DNA of 64,000 nucleotides. Origin: an uncultured Lachnospiraceae bacterium (GTDB lineage Bacteria > Bacillota > Clostridia > Lachnospirales > Lachnospiraceae). The stretch's first letter is position 1, and every line of letters begins with the position of its first letter. A model generated the notes under the pieces. It saw nothing but the letters and a program-made list of their open reading frames with translations. It ran no database searches and had not been told where the DNA came from. Shown here one piece after another: positions 8,980 to 17,036 of this stretch. A program made the position numbers and the translations under genes. Where the stretch lies: assembly GCA_947589305.1 (NCBI GenBank), contig CANQAP010000001.1, positions 434,001 through 498,000 on the forward strand. The letters are read 5' to 3'.

Positions 8980-9654
8980 CTATTCTCCGGAAACGGTCGT
9001 TATCACAATTTCCGAAACATCGCACTCCGCTTTCCGCGTAACGATATCTTCAATCTGCGCCTTTTCCACTTCTGACAGCTCCGTCTGGTTCACCGTAACA
9101 TCCACGCAGCCTTCACTGATCAAAACCACGCATTCCTCAAAACCTTTTGCCATCAACTGCTGTTCACAAATGGATTCCCGCTCCATAATATCCGTCATTG
9201 CCACCAACTGATCCACAGCTTCCTGTTTGGTCGCCTGCTCCAGCGATTCGTTATTGACAATCTCGAGTAATAATTCCTGTGATTTGGAACGGGTCTGTTC
9301 CCGATTAACTTTTGCATTGACAATCGCATTGGCTGCCGCACTTGCCGCATCAGCATTCGTCAAGACCGCTTCCCCAATGGAATCATTGACCGGCGCGCTG
9401 ACCTGTGCATCATCGGAATTTCCCTCGGCTCCTTCCAAAACGGCTTCCGTATCCTGTGTCTCTCCCGCTTCCGTATTGGCATCTGTCTGCAGCGTCTCCT
9501 GTATATCGTCATCCGATGCCGCCAGATCCACACGATTACCGTTTTCATCTATAATACTGACTTCTTTACTGGTAAAACTTAAGTACCCCGCCACTGCGAT
9601 CATGACAGCCAGTGCAGTAATTATAATTTGATTCTTTTTCACCATCTTCTTCAT
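8980..9654 (-). CDS. spoIIIAH: Stage III sporulation protein AH
   Basis: Mother-cell component of the channel between mother cell and forespore; its extracellular domain pairs with SpoIIQ in the intermembrane space. The 224-residue protein has one N-terminal membrane segment (about residues 9-27), a long acidic and alanine-rich linker, and a C-terminal ring-building (YscJ/FliF-like) domain ending near EIVITTVSGE. The GGAGG site 6 bases before the ATG supports the start. Last gene of the operon, 14 bases after spoIIIAG. Confidence 0.93.
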   Translation of the reverse strand: MKKMVKKNQIIITALAVMIAVAGYLSFTSKEVSIIDENGNRVDLAASDDDIQETLQTDANTEAGETQDTEAVLEGAEGNSDDAQVSAPVNDSIGEAVLTNADAASAAANAIVNAKVNREQTRSKSQELLLEIVNNESLEQATKQEAVDQLVAMTDIMERESICEQQLMAKGFEECVVLISEGCVDVTVNQTELSEVEKAQIEDIVTRKAECDVSEIVITTVSGE

Positions 9655-9668
9655 TTCATACCTCCAGA

Positions 9669-10058
9669 TTATTCCATCATTTTACATACTTTGATTTTAT
9701 GAGCTGCAATCGGAAATAATGCCTCTGCCGTTTCTAAGATATCCTGTTTTACCTGTGGAATATCGGCACCATCCGCTACAATCACGACTCCTTCTATCTG
9801 ATTGTATTCTCCGGTTCGTGTAATCATGACTTCTACCTGACCAACTCCCTGTACTTTTTGTAAGATAGCTTCCAGACGCTGTTCCAGTTCTTCCGTCTCA
9901 GTCAACGTTTCCGTTTCGGGCAATCCCTCCTCGTCACTTTCCTTTCTGGAATTCGTCGGTATACAGATTACCAACAAAAATACTCCCACCAATAAGCAGA
10001 TTATCAGCTTATTCATACCAAAGGTTTTCAGCTTTTCCACAGAAAACCATTCTTTCAT
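9669..10058 (-). CDS. spoIIIAG: Stage III sporulation protein AG, short form
   Basis: Ring-forming component of the SpoIIIA-SpoIIQ channel. A cytoplasmic start is followed by a membrane segment at about residues 17-33 (LIICLLVGVFLLVICI), a charged linker and a ring-building motif beginning RLEAILQKVQGVGQVEVMIT. At 129 residues it is far shorter than the 229 of Bacillus subtilis; the region forming the inserted beta-cage in that protein appears absent. The start has GGTGGGA upstream. It lies between spoIIIAF and spoIIIAH, so identity is secure by order as well as sequence. Confidence 0.88.
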   Translation of the reverse strand: MKEWFSVEKLKTFGMNKLIICLLVGVFLLVICIPTNSRKESDEEGLPETETLTETEELEQRLEAILQKVQGVGQVEVMITRTGEYNQIEGVVIVADGADIPQVKQDILETAEALFPIAAHKIKVCKMME

Positions 10059-10109
10059 GTTCCCACCTGCCTTATTTATGTATATTAATTCAAGAAGAAA
10101 ACTAGAATC

Positions 10110-10295
10110 CTAAAATGCAATTCCCGGTAAGGTTTTGCCTAAGAATTCACCCAATACATCCAGCATCATGCAGATATAAACCAATCCGATACTAAATCTT
10201 GCGTACCTCTGATAACTTTTATTTGGCAGTAAATGAATGCAGAATGCAGACAATACGGAAAAAACCATTAGATTCCGCATAAATTCTTTGATCAT
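10110..10295 (-). CDS. spoIIIAF: Stage III sporulation protein AF, membrane part only
   Basis: A 61-residue protein that is essentially two membrane segments: IKEFMRNLMVFSVLSAFCIHLL, then a short loop with SYQRYARF, then SIGLVYICMMLDVLGEFL-like residues. This matches the N-terminal third of SpoIIIAF, usually near 200 residues, whose C-terminal ring-building domain is missing. The reading frame ends at a clean TAG and only 51 bases remain before spoIIIAG, so there is no room for a frameshifted remainder. An AGAAAGGAGAGGGG ribosome site precedes the ATG. It lies between spoIIIAE and spoIIIAG, exactly where spoIIIAF belongs. Confidence 0.8.
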   Translation of the reverse strand: MIKEFMRNLMVFSVLSAFCIHLLPNKSYQRYARFSIGLVYICMMLDVLGEFLGKTLPGIAF

Positions 10296-10338
10296 ATCCC
10301 CTCTCCTTTCTGCCGTTCGCCCATCGGCATACGCACGA

Positions 10339-11556
10339 TCAACCCGTGTAGTAAGTCACATTTGTAGACACCGCTACGATCGCAATCGATAGCAAAAACA
10401 AGATAATGACGGTCAGCACAGCCGTCAGCAGCATTTGTCCTCCGTCACTGATGCTTTGGATGCCACGGATCATACGTTTATCGGCAATCGGCTGCAACAC
10501 TGCCGCCATACAGCGGTATGAAAAAATAAAGACACTCATTTTCAGCACCGGTATGCTCACACTGAACAACAACACCAACATACCGCCCACGCCGATCGCG
10601 TTTTTGATCAGCACACCGGAGCCGATGACCATACCGGACACTGCATGAAATGCCTGTCCGCCCGGAATGGCTGCCATTCCCCTCTGCAAAGCGGCGGTTG
10701 TCACGGAATCTGCCGCAGGTGCCAGCATACTTTTTAACGCATTCAGACCGACGACGAACGCCAACGCGGCTTTCATCAGCCAGCCGGTGCCTGTCTGGAT
10801 CAACTCCCCGAATTTCGAAAAAAAATCTTCTTCCATCAGGTTATTGACCAGTCCCACGATAACAAACAACTGGATCAGCGGAAACACGATTTTCTGCATG
10901 CCCCATGACACTACGGTAATCCCCATCACCATTCCCTCTTGCAGTACGACCGAAGACGTCATGCCGGAACTCATAGCCACCGCCGCCATATACGTCGGGA
11001 TCAACGCCTCCATGATCCCAAGAATCTCTTCGATCGTTTCCTCCGCCACCTGAAAAATCAAGGTAAACGACGACATCAGCAGTGCCGTCATGATCAGATA
11101 CGTGATATAAAATCCGTTTTCCCCGATCAGTCCGTTCCCGATCGTCCCGCCTAAATTCGTAAAAATAGCAGTGATCATCGCAAGCAAAACCAGTTTCACT
11201 AAGATTGCCCGGTTTGCATCGATCTCGGCGAGAAACAACTGATAAAAATAACCTTTCCAATCGTCGGCTTCTACCTGCACGTCTCCTTGCAATAACGTCT
11301 GTACCAGATCCTCAAAATTCCAAGAGCCATGCTCCAGATTCCGGTTCAGGATACGGTTCAATTCATCGAAATCATAGTCCTGCAATAACGCATCCTGTAT
11401 TTCTTCCGGCGAAGCATCTTCCCACGATATGTCATATTCTGTACTTTCCTCAGGCGTATATTCCTCTATCGGTATTTCTTCCTCTGAATAAACGATAGGT
11501 TCTCCCAAAAAAGCCAAACTGACACTCATCAAAAGCATGCCGGCTGTTTTCCACAT
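10339..11556 (-). CDS. spoIIIAE: Stage III sporulation protein AE
   Basis: Polytopic membrane protein of the SpoIIIA channel in the mother-cell membrane. I choose the ATG at 11556 (MWKTAGMLLMSVSLAFLGEP), preceded by AAGGGGAG, over an upstream ATG at 11574 that overlaps the spoIIIAD stop; this gives 405 residues and a proper signal peptide at the N-terminus. An acidic region (about 25-115) is followed by several membrane helices with the conserved segments NLGGTIGNGLIGENGFYITY-like and AALQRGMAAIPGGQAFHAVSG. The amount and position of helices match the family. Confidence 0.92.
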   Translation of the reverse strand: MWKTAGMLLMSVSLAFLGEPIVYSEEEIPIEEYTPEESTEYDISWEDASPEEIQDALLQDYDFDELNRILNRNLEHGSWNFEDLVQTLLQGDVQVEADDWKGYFYQLFLAEIDANRAILVKLVLLAMITAIFTNLGGTIGNGLIGENGFYITYLIMTALLMSSFTLIFQVAEETIEEILGIMEALIPTYMAAVAMSSGMTSSVVLQEGMVMGITVVSWGMQKIVFPLIQLFVIVGLVNNLMEEDFFSKFGELIQTGTGWLMKAALAFVVGLNALKSMLAPAADSVTTAALQRGMAAIPGGQAFHAVSGMVIGSGVLIKNAIGVGGMLVLLFSVSIPVLKMSVFIFSYRCMAAVLQPIADKRMIRGIQSISDGGQMLLTAVLTVIILFLLSIAIVAVSTNVTYYTG

Positions 11557-11570
11557 TTGCTCCCCTTCTC

Positions 11571-11957
11571 TCATGATAAAAATTGTCCGATGGTCTGTAT
11601 GATCGCCACCATGATCGGCATGGTGATGACCATCATTGCCACCCGCCCAGCCATTTCAATCTGTCCGGAAATTGCCTGATATCCGGCATCCTTGCACAGA
11701 CCGGAAGCAAATTCGCAGATATATGCGATTCCGATTAATTTTAACAGGATCCCCACATATTCCAGATTCATGAACCCGGCGATCTCTTGAATGAGCGCCA
11801 CCAGCTCATCCAATGCTTGTACCATAAAAAACATAAACAGCAGACATATTCCGATACTGATCAAAGCACTGAAATCCGCCTGATTTTTTTTACACAACAG
11901 TGCCGCCAGCATACCGATGACTGCCAAGATCACCAACTGTACGATAGACAGATCCAT
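11571..11957 (-). CDS. spoIIIAD: Stage III sporulation protein AD
   Basis: Small multi-spanning membrane protein, 128 residues with about four hydrophobic segments, starting MDLSIVQLVILAVIGMLAA. The segment KLIGIAYICEFASGLCKDAG near residue 75 is typical of the SpoIIIAC/AD family. It forms part of the membrane platform of the feeding-tube channel. It lies 11 bases after spoIIIAC. Confidence 0.93.
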   Translation of the reverse strand: MDLSIVQLVILAVIGMLAALLCKKNQADFSALISIGICLLFMFFMVQALDELVALIQEIAGFMNLEYVGILLKLIGIAYICEFASGLCKDAGYQAISGQIEMAGRVAMMVITMPIMVAIIQTIGQFLS

Positions 11958-11968
11958 GCGTTTCCCTC

Positions 11969-12163
11969 CTATATCTGAAATAAAGACTGTATGGTCGTAA
12001 ACAGATCATATATGTACGGCACCAGCCATGTCAGCACTAGGATCAATCCTGCCAGACTGACCAGATACGCATGTTCCTCACGACCGGAATGTTTCAGAAC
12101 CTGATTTAACAGAGCGACCAGAATACCTACCGCCGCGATTTTGAATATTAACCCTATTGTCAT
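11969..12163 (-). CDS. spoIIIAC: Stage III sporulation protein AC
   Basis: Two-helix membrane protein of 64 residues beginning MTIGLIFKIAAVGILVALLN, with the conserved loop LKHSGREEHAYLVSLAGL between the helices. It is related to SpoIIIAD and has the normal family length. It follows spoIIIAB by 16 bases. Confidence 0.94.
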   Translation of the reverse strand: MTIGLIFKIAAVGILVALLNQVLKHSGREEHAYLVSLAGLILVLTWLVPYIYDLFTTIQSLFQI

Positions 12164-12179
12164 AGCCTGTCTCTCCCAT

Positions 12180-12728
12180 CTAAATCAGTAATATGATCAC
12201 GAATATGCCGCCCAGCACGCCTAATGTCGTTCCCAGCCTCATTTTTGCCGGAACTTCCCGTGTCAGACATTCCTCCTGTTCCTTTAATCGCTGACTGTAT
12301 AAGTGCATGGCGCCCAGCTGCGTTTCTTTGTCCGGATAAGACAGTTGATTGCCGAATCGCCGTAAATCTCCGATGTGAACGGCGGTCAGTTCTGTTGTTT
12401 CATACAGTTTCCGCAACTGTTCCTCCCAGAGTTCCTGAAATCCGATCCCTTCCATCGCATTGAAACGTTGTCCGGTTTCCGTAAACCAATCTCCGCAAAT
12501 ACCCGGAATCTGCCTGCCGCATCGTTCAAACGCTTCCGGCAGGGTGCTGCACTGAAACTGTATGTCTCCTTTGAGCAATAAGACCAACTGCTGTAATTGG
12601 CGGATCTGCTCTAAACGCAACCGGAGCCGCCGGCTGTAGGAAGAGCCGCAGCCAATGGCTGCGACCAAGATCAATCCGATCCCTACGACTTTACAAACTA
12701 TTTCCCTGTGCATCAAAAATTCGTTCAA
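12180..12728 (-). CDS. spoIIIAB: Stage III sporulation protein AB
   Basis: GspF-like component of the SpoIIIA channel, 182 residues. An N-terminal helix (CKVVGIGLILVAAIGCGSSY) is followed by a helical cytoplasmic region with RQLQQLVLLLKGDIQFQCST-like residues and a C-terminal helix (LGVLGGIFVIILLI). The longest frame begins at TTG 12728, inside spoIIIAA; an ATG at 12713 five codons later is also possible but neither has a strong ribosome site at the ideal distance (AAGGGGG is 14 bases before the TTG). The overlap suggests coupling to spoIIIAA. Confidence 0.9.
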   Translation of the reverse strand: MNEFLMHREIVCKVVGIGLILVAAIGCGSSYSRRLRLRLEQIRQLQQLVLLLKGDIQFQCSTLPEAFERCGRQIPGICGDWFTETGQRFNAMEGIGFQELWEEQLRKLYETTELTAVHIGDLRRFGNQLSYPDKETQLGAMHLYSQRLKEQEECLTREVPAKMRLGTTLGVLGGIFVIILLI

Positions 12729-13632
12729 TGTGACCGATTTCCCCCTTATTATTTAACACCACATACCGTTCAAAAATCCGCTCTTCCACCAGTCTCCTTA
12801 ACACCGGTTTGTTCCGGATATCCTCAATGGAATTTCCGTGAACGGTCGCTAAGATCGTACAGCCTGCATTCATCACATACTCAATCGCCTCAATATCCTC
12901 TCTGCTTCCGATCTCATCCACCGCCACCACGACCGGCGACATGGAACGGATCAGCATCAGCATGCCATACGCCTTCGGGCAGCAATCCAGAATATCCGTC
13001 CGTTTCCCCAGATCATTTTGCGGGATCCCCTGATAACAGGCTCCGATTTCCGAGCGTTCGTCCACCACGCCCACCGTCACTCCCGCCCGTTCTTCTGTCC
13101 CGTCCGATAACAGACGGATCAAATCCCGCAGCAGTGTTGTTTTGCCGCAACGCGGCGGAGAAATGATCAGAGTATGCTTGACCCCGTTTTCGTCTTCAAT
13201 ATAGGAAAGCAGAGACGCCCCGCATCCTTTGACCTGATGAGACAGCCGGATATTCAGAAAAGAGATATGCCGGATCGTTTTGATCCCATTCTGATCCATA
13301 ATGACTTTTCCGGCAATCCCAACGCGATGTCCCCCCTGTATTGTCAGGAAACCCTGCCGGATTTCATCTTCATAGGCATAGAGTGAATAACGGCTTAAAA
13401 AATCCACCGTATTCTGGATATCTTCCGGCGTTACCACGTACACATCGTTCATACAGGTATTTAAGCGTCCGTTTTCCCCCACAAAAAATTCCCGGCTGTC
13501 ATATATGACCAACAACGGTTCCCAAACCCGCAGCCGGATTTCCTGTAACCGTTCAAACTCTATATTCATGGCGGTCAATATCCGCCGTAGCCTGACGGAA
13601 AATACCTTCCATAGTTCCTGTTCCTTGTCCAT
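12691..13632 (-). CDS. spoIIIAA: Stage III sporulation protein AA, secretion-type ATPase
   Basis: Cytoplasmic AAA-like ATPase of the mother-cell channel, related to secretion ATPases. The 313-residue protein contains a Walker A motif SPPRCGKTTLLRDLIR near residue 158 and a Walker B with VVVAVDEIGSREDIEAI, followed by AGCTILATVHG. A GGAGGGG site 5 bases before the ATG supports the start. The gene leads the eight-gene spoIIIA operon. Operons of this kind are transcribed by sigma-E in other spore formers; a CATATATT sequence at 13654-13661 could be a -10 but I do not see a clear matching -35. Confidence 0.94.
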   Translation of the reverse strand: MDKEQELWKVFSVRLRRILTAMNIEFERLQEIRLRVWEPLLVIYDSREFFVGENGRLNTCMNDVYVVTPEDIQNTVDFLSRYSLYAYEDEIRQGFLTIQGGHRVGIAGKVIMDQNGIKTIRHISFLNIRLSHQVKGCGASLLSYIEDENGVKHTLIISPPRCGKTTLLRDLIRLLSDGTEERAGVTVGVVDERSEIGACYQGIPQNDLGKRTDILDCCPKAYGMLMLIRSMSPVVVAVDEIGSREDIEAIEYVMNAGCTILATVHGNSIEDIRNKPVLRRLVEERIFERYVVLNNKGEIGHIERIFDAQGNSL

Positions 13633-13683
13633 ACTTTCCCCTCCTTTTTTCTAAATATATGAATGGCGGATAGAATTAGAACA

Positions 13684-13739
13684 ATAAAAAATGTCCGCAG
13701 TCTGTCCGGCAGATATCTCTGCCGTCCAACTACGGACAT
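13684..13739 (-). terminator. Rho-independent terminator after efp
   Basis: On the minus strand a long stem with outer arms ATGTCCG and CGGACAT, inner arms GGCAGA and TCTGCC, is followed directly by TTTTTTATT. It lies 27 bases past the efp stop and insulates the spoIIIA operon. Confidence 0.85.
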
Positions 13740-13765
13740 GATCAGATTCCTATCACTGAATATGA

Positions 13766-14323
13766 TTATACTCTTGATAAATACTCGCTGGTTCTGGTAT
13801 CAATCTTCAGGATGTCTCCCTGATTGACAAATAACGGCACCATAATGGTCGCGCCGGTTTCTACGGTACAAGGCTTCACCGCACCCGTTGCGGTATCCCC
13901 TTTGACACCCGGCTCGCACTCCGTTACTTCTAATTCCACAAACATCGGAGGCTCTACCGCAAAGATCACACCTTTATGTGATTTCATCTTGACCATCATG
14001 TTTTCCTTCACAAACTTTAAGGAATCACCGATCTGGTCCTGATTCAAGGCTACCTGATCATAGGTCTCCATATCCATGAAATTATATAGGTCTCCGTCAT
14101 TATACAGATATTGCATATCTTTTGTATCGATCTGTGCATTTTCAAACTTTTCAGTCGGGCGGAACGTCTTCTCTACGACACTACCCGTCTTGATATTTTT
14201 TAATTTTGTACGGACAAACGCTGCGCCTTTTCCCGGTTTTACATGTTGAAACTCAATGATCTGATAAATATTATTCTCAAATTCAATGGTAAGACCATTC
14301 TTAAAATCACCTGCTGAAACCAT
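13766..14323 (-). CDS. efp: Elongation factor P
   Basis: Translation factor that relieves ribosome stalling at polyproline stretches. The 185 residues form three beta-barrel domains: a KOW-like N-terminal domain with the conserved loop [10 protein letters not shown], whose lysine at residue 32 is the site modified or used at the ribosomal peptidyl site, then two OB folds. The end [17 protein letters not shown] is the family's C-terminal signature. It has its own promoter and terminator but follows aroQ closely. No EF-P modification enzyme was seen in the window. Confidence 0.97.
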   Translation of the reverse strand: MVSAGDFKNGLTIEFENNIYQIIEFQHVKPGKGAAFVRTKLKNIKTGSVVEKTFRPTEKFENAQIDTKDMQYLYNDGDLYNFMDMETYDQVALNQDQIGDSLKFVKENMMVKMKSHKGVIFAVEPPMFVELEVTECEPGVKGDTATGAVKPCTVETGATIMVPLFVNQGDILKIDTRTSEYLSRV

Positions 14324-14367
14324 ACTAATTCTTCCTCCTTAACCTTGTGAAACTCTATCAATAGATT

Positions 14368-14396
14368 ATTTTATAATAGATGTGCATATTTTTCAA
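14368..14396 (-). promoter_or_regulatory. Sigma-A promoter of efp
   Basis: Minus-strand -35 TTGAAA (14391-14396) and -10 TAAAAT (14368-14373) with a 17-base spacer. It begins immediately after the aroQ stop codon, so efp can be made independently of the shikimate genes. Confidence 0.65.
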
Positions 14397-14397
14397 C

Positions 14398-14838
14398 CTA
14401 TTTTTCGGTCAAGAGACTTTGCATCGCCTCTAATGCCAGTTCATATCCGATCGGTCCCAGTCCGAGGATCTGTCCGTTGCAGACCGGTGCCGTTACAGAA
14501 GTACGCCGGAATTCTTCCCGTTGATGAATATTTGAAAGATGTACCTCTATCTTCGGTATCTGCACAGATGCCAAGGCATCCCGCAACGCATAACTGTAGT
14601 GCGTATAGGCGCCCGGATTAATGATGATCCCTTGTGTGCCGTCCCGGTAAGCCGCCTGAATCCGGTCAATCAGCCCGCCTTCCGAATTGCTTTGAAAGAT
14701 CTCCGCCTCTATCCGTAAATCTGCCGCTTTGCACTTGATCCGCTCGCACAGACTGTCATAGGATTCTTTCCCGTAAATCCCGGTCTCCCGTATTCCGAGG
14801 AAATTAATATTTGGTCCGTTCACTACTAATACTTTCAT
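14398..14838 (-). CDS. aroQ: 3-dehydroquinate dehydratase, type II
   Basis: Converts 3-dehydroquinate to 3-dehydroshikimate in aromatic amino-acid synthesis. The start at ATG 14838 (MKVLVVNGPNINFLGIRE) has AGGA 9 bases upstream; a GTG at 14847 is a less likely alternative. The 146-residue protein carries the catalytic tyrosine in ETGIYG, the active-site asparagine and histidine region NPGAYTHYSYALRDAL, and the conserved VHLSNIHQREEFRRTS. It overlaps the end of aroEK by 35 bases, consistent with coupled expression of three consecutive shikimate-pathway activities. Confidence 0.95.
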   Translation of the reverse strand: MKVLVVNGPNINFLGIRETGIYGKESYDSLCERIKCKAADLRIEAEIFQSNSEGGLIDRIQAAYRDGTQGIIINPGAYTHYSYALRDALASVQIPKIEVHLSNIHQREEFRRTSVTAPVCNGQILGLGPIGYELALEAMQSLLTEK

Positions 14839-16234
14839 TTGATTCACATCCTGTCCTGTTTTGATAGATTATTTCTGCAATTTCTTCCGGTTTCCTGTTT
14901 TCCGTCTGCACGATCACATGCGCCGCCTGCCGGTAGACCGGTTCCCGTTCGTTCAACAGATCCCGGATCCTCGCTCGCGGATCCTCACATTCCAGCAATG
15001 GTCGATCATGACTGTCCTTTAAGCGTTCCCAAACTCCCTGTTCCGAAACCGTCAGATAACATACATGTCCCAGCTCCCGCAGAAGCCTGATATTCTCCCT
15101 GCGCATCGGCATTCCGCCGCCCGTAGCGATCACACAATGGCTGGCGGTACGGATCATCTCCTGCAAGACCGCCGTCTCCAATTCGCGGAAATAAGATTCT
15201 CCATCCTCTTCAAACACGCGGGAAATGCTTTTGCCCAACCGCCGTTCAATATAGGCATCCGTATCCAAAAACGCATATCCGTATTGCCGTTCCAGTTCCC
15301 TGCCGATCGTTGTCTTGCCACAGCCCATAAAGCCGATCAGCACCAGATTATCACCCGTGCCATGCAGCGTCTCATATAGGCGGTCATATACCGTCTCCGC
15401 CTGTTGTTCTGTCACAGATACCTCATTCCACAGTTCATAGGCTATGATCCCTTGATACAGCAACATTTTCAAGCCGTTATACGCCCGTCCGCCCGCTTCT
15501 TTTACCAAGTGCATAAAACGTGTCTCGGCAGGATTATAGATCAGATCCACTCCTATCTCCACATTTTGATAAAACATCCCGTCGTCTATCACCACGGCAT
15601 CCGTATGGGGAGGCAATCCGAGCGACGTACACTGAAATACGATCCAAGGTTCCTGCGGCAGTGATCCCGCTTCTTCCAGTGTCATTGCCTGCATGACGTT
15701 ACAATGAAACCATTCATTCATGGAAGCTGCGATCGCCTTTGCCTTTTCTAACGTCCGGTTCAGAATATAAACTGCTTTGGCTTGTTCCTGAATACACATA
15801 TAAGCCACCGCTTTGGCGGCGCCGCCCGCCCCCAAAAGCACCACTGTCCGGTTTTTCAGAGAAATTCCGTCAGAGTGCAGCGCGCGCTGTAAGCCTTCCA
15901 TGTCCGTATTATAACCTTTGTATCCGTTCTCCGAACGCACCAGTGTATTAACTGCCCCAATGGCTTTTGCCACCTCATCCACTTCCTGAAGCACATCCAT
16001 AACGGCATTTTTATGCGGAACCGTTACATTCATGCCAAATACATTCAGATCAAACGCCCCCAAAACGGCAGATCGCAACCCGGTCTCTTTCACATGAAAC
16101 GGCACATATACACAATTCCGTCCCAATATTTCATTCAACGTGTTATGTATGACCGGTGACAATGTATGCTCTATCGGGTCTCCGATGACTCCGAGCAGTT
16201 TTGTATGACCGTCAATTTGATGCTTCATGTTCAA
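14804..16234 (-). CDS. Fused shikimate dehydrogenase and shikimate kinase
   Basis: One continuous 476-residue frame encodes two enzymes. Residues about 1-285 are shikimate dehydrogenase (AroE): shikimate-binding GDPIEHTLSPVIHN, the catalytic lysine in NVTVPHKNAV, and the NADP-binding LLGAGGAAKAVAYM. Residues about 295-465 are shikimate kinase (AroK): Walker A GFMGCGKTTIG, FLDTDAYIERR, SYFRELE and CVIATGGGMPMRR. A short linker (LYETLHGTGDN) joins them. The protein would convert 3-dehydroshikimate to shikimate 3-phosphate. There is no internal stop, and both catalytic sets look intact. It lies between yqeG and aroQ. Confidence 0.94.
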   Translation of the reverse strand: MNMKHQIDGHTKLLGVIGDPIEHTLSPVIHNTLNEILGRNCVYVPFHVKETGLRSAVLGAFDLNVFGMNVTVPHKNAVMDVLQEVDEVAKAIGAVNTLVRSENGYKGYNTDMEGLQRALHSDGISLKNRTVVLLGAGGAAKAVAYMCIQEQAKAVYILNRTLEKAKAIAASMNEWFHCNVMQAMTLEEAGSLPQEPWIVFQCTSLGLPPHTDAVVIDDGMFYQNVEIGVDLIYNPAETRFMHLVKEAGGRAYNGLKMLLYQGIIAYELWNEVSVTEQQAETVYDRLYETLHGTGDNLVLIGFMGCGKTTIGRELERQYGYAFLDTDAYIERRLGKSISRVFEEDGESYFRELETAVLQEMIRTASHCVIATGGGMPMRRENIRLLRELGHVCYLTVSEQGVWERLKDSHDRPLLECEDPRARIRDLLNEREPVYRQAAHVIVQTENRKPEEIAEIIYQNRTGCESNESISSERTKY

Positions 16235-16282
16235 AATCCTTCCGTCATTCCTTTCCGCGTGATCGCATGTTGATCTTTCCGC

Positions 16283-16831
16283 TTAGCGATACTGTTCCGG
16301 AATATTATTATGATACCCCTTGCGATCCGGTCGCGTTCCCTTATAATGGCTGCTCCTGCGGTACATGGCAACCGTGATCCGTTCCATAAAACGCTTCAAC
16401 ATAATAAAAAAGGTTTCTTTTTCTCCGATCGGTCCGACTAAAATGCTGTAATAACCGACGCGGTTGGCGCCGATGATATCCGTCAGGATCTGATCGCCGA
16501 CAAACAGGATCTTCGCAGTCGGAACCTGAAGCAGATCAGCCGCCTCCTGATATCCCTTCTTAAACGGTTTTCCTGCCCGGCTGATATATTGTGAACGAAC
16601 CGCCTCCGCAAACGGCGCGACACGTTTTGCACTGTTATTTGATAACAAACAAATCTGGAAACCTACCGTTCTTAAATATTCACATAATCGAATGGAACGG
16701 GCATCTGCCGGCGCCCCATGCGGCACCAATGTGTTATCAATATCAAATACAACTGCTCGATACCCCTTTTTATAAAATTCATCAAACGGAATCTGATAGG
16801 TCGAACCAAATTCTTCTTTTGGATAAAACAA
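16283..16831 (-). CDS. YqeG-family HAD phosphatase
   Basis: A 182-residue HAD-superfamily hydrolase of the YqeG type, whose members in Firmicutes are related to PGP-type phosphatases. Motif I is FDIDNTLVPHG near residue 30, motif II LLSNNS, the lysine motif near AGKPFKKG, and motif III FVGDQILTDIIGANRVG. The start is a TTG at 16831, supported by AGGAGG 7 bases upstream. In Bacilli yqeG stands beside aroE and other genes, as here. A hairpin in the leader at 16894-16916 (arms CCTCACAACC and GGTTCTGAGG) may affect expression. The substrate is unproved. Confidence 0.88.
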   Translation of the reverse strand: MFYPKEEFGSTYQIPFDEFYKKGYRAVVFDIDNTLVPHGAPADARSIRLCEYLRTVGFQICLLSNNSAKRVAPFAEAVRSQYISRAGKPFKKGYQEAADLLQVPTAKILFVGDQILTDIIGANRVGYYSILVGPIGEKETFFIMLKRFMERITVAMYRRSSHYKGTRPDRKGYHNNIPEQYR

Positions 16832-16930
16832 ACTGTTTCCTCCTGTCTTACCATATAGTTTGATATCATATGGTTTTCACGCATAAAGACCCACCTCACA
16901 ACCTTCGGTTCTGAGGCGCTTATCGCATTC

Positions 16931-16959
16931 ATTGTATCATATATTTCTTTTCGACACAA
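16931..16959 (-). promoter_or_regulatory. Sigma-A promoter of yqeG-aroEK-aroQ
   Basis: Minus-strand -35 TTGTGT (16954-16959) and -10 TACAAT (16931-16936) with a 17-base spacer, leaving a leader of about 90 bases before the TTG start of yqeG. Confidence 0.6.
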
Positions 16960-16961
16960 CG

Positions 16962-17008
16962 AAAAACATCCCAAATATCGGACAGGTCACTGTCCATACT
17001 TGGGATGT
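16962..17008 (-). terminator. Terminator after the 3D-domain gene
   Basis: Outer arms ACATCCCAA and TTGGGATGT enclose inner arms GGACAG and CTGTCC; on the minus strand TTTTT follows. It lies 29 bases beyond the stop of the 3D-domain gene and just before the yqeG promoter. Confidence 0.85.
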
Positions 17009-17036
17009 GCTTGTTATGTTAGAGTTTTCCGACCAT

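Noticed and set aside
10841..11260. 139-codon frame inside spoIIIAE
   Set aside because: Shadow frame of a gene with clear family features.
16672..16974. 100-codon frame in front of yqeG
   Set aside because: It overlaps the yqeG coding region and its promoter and has no ribosome site.
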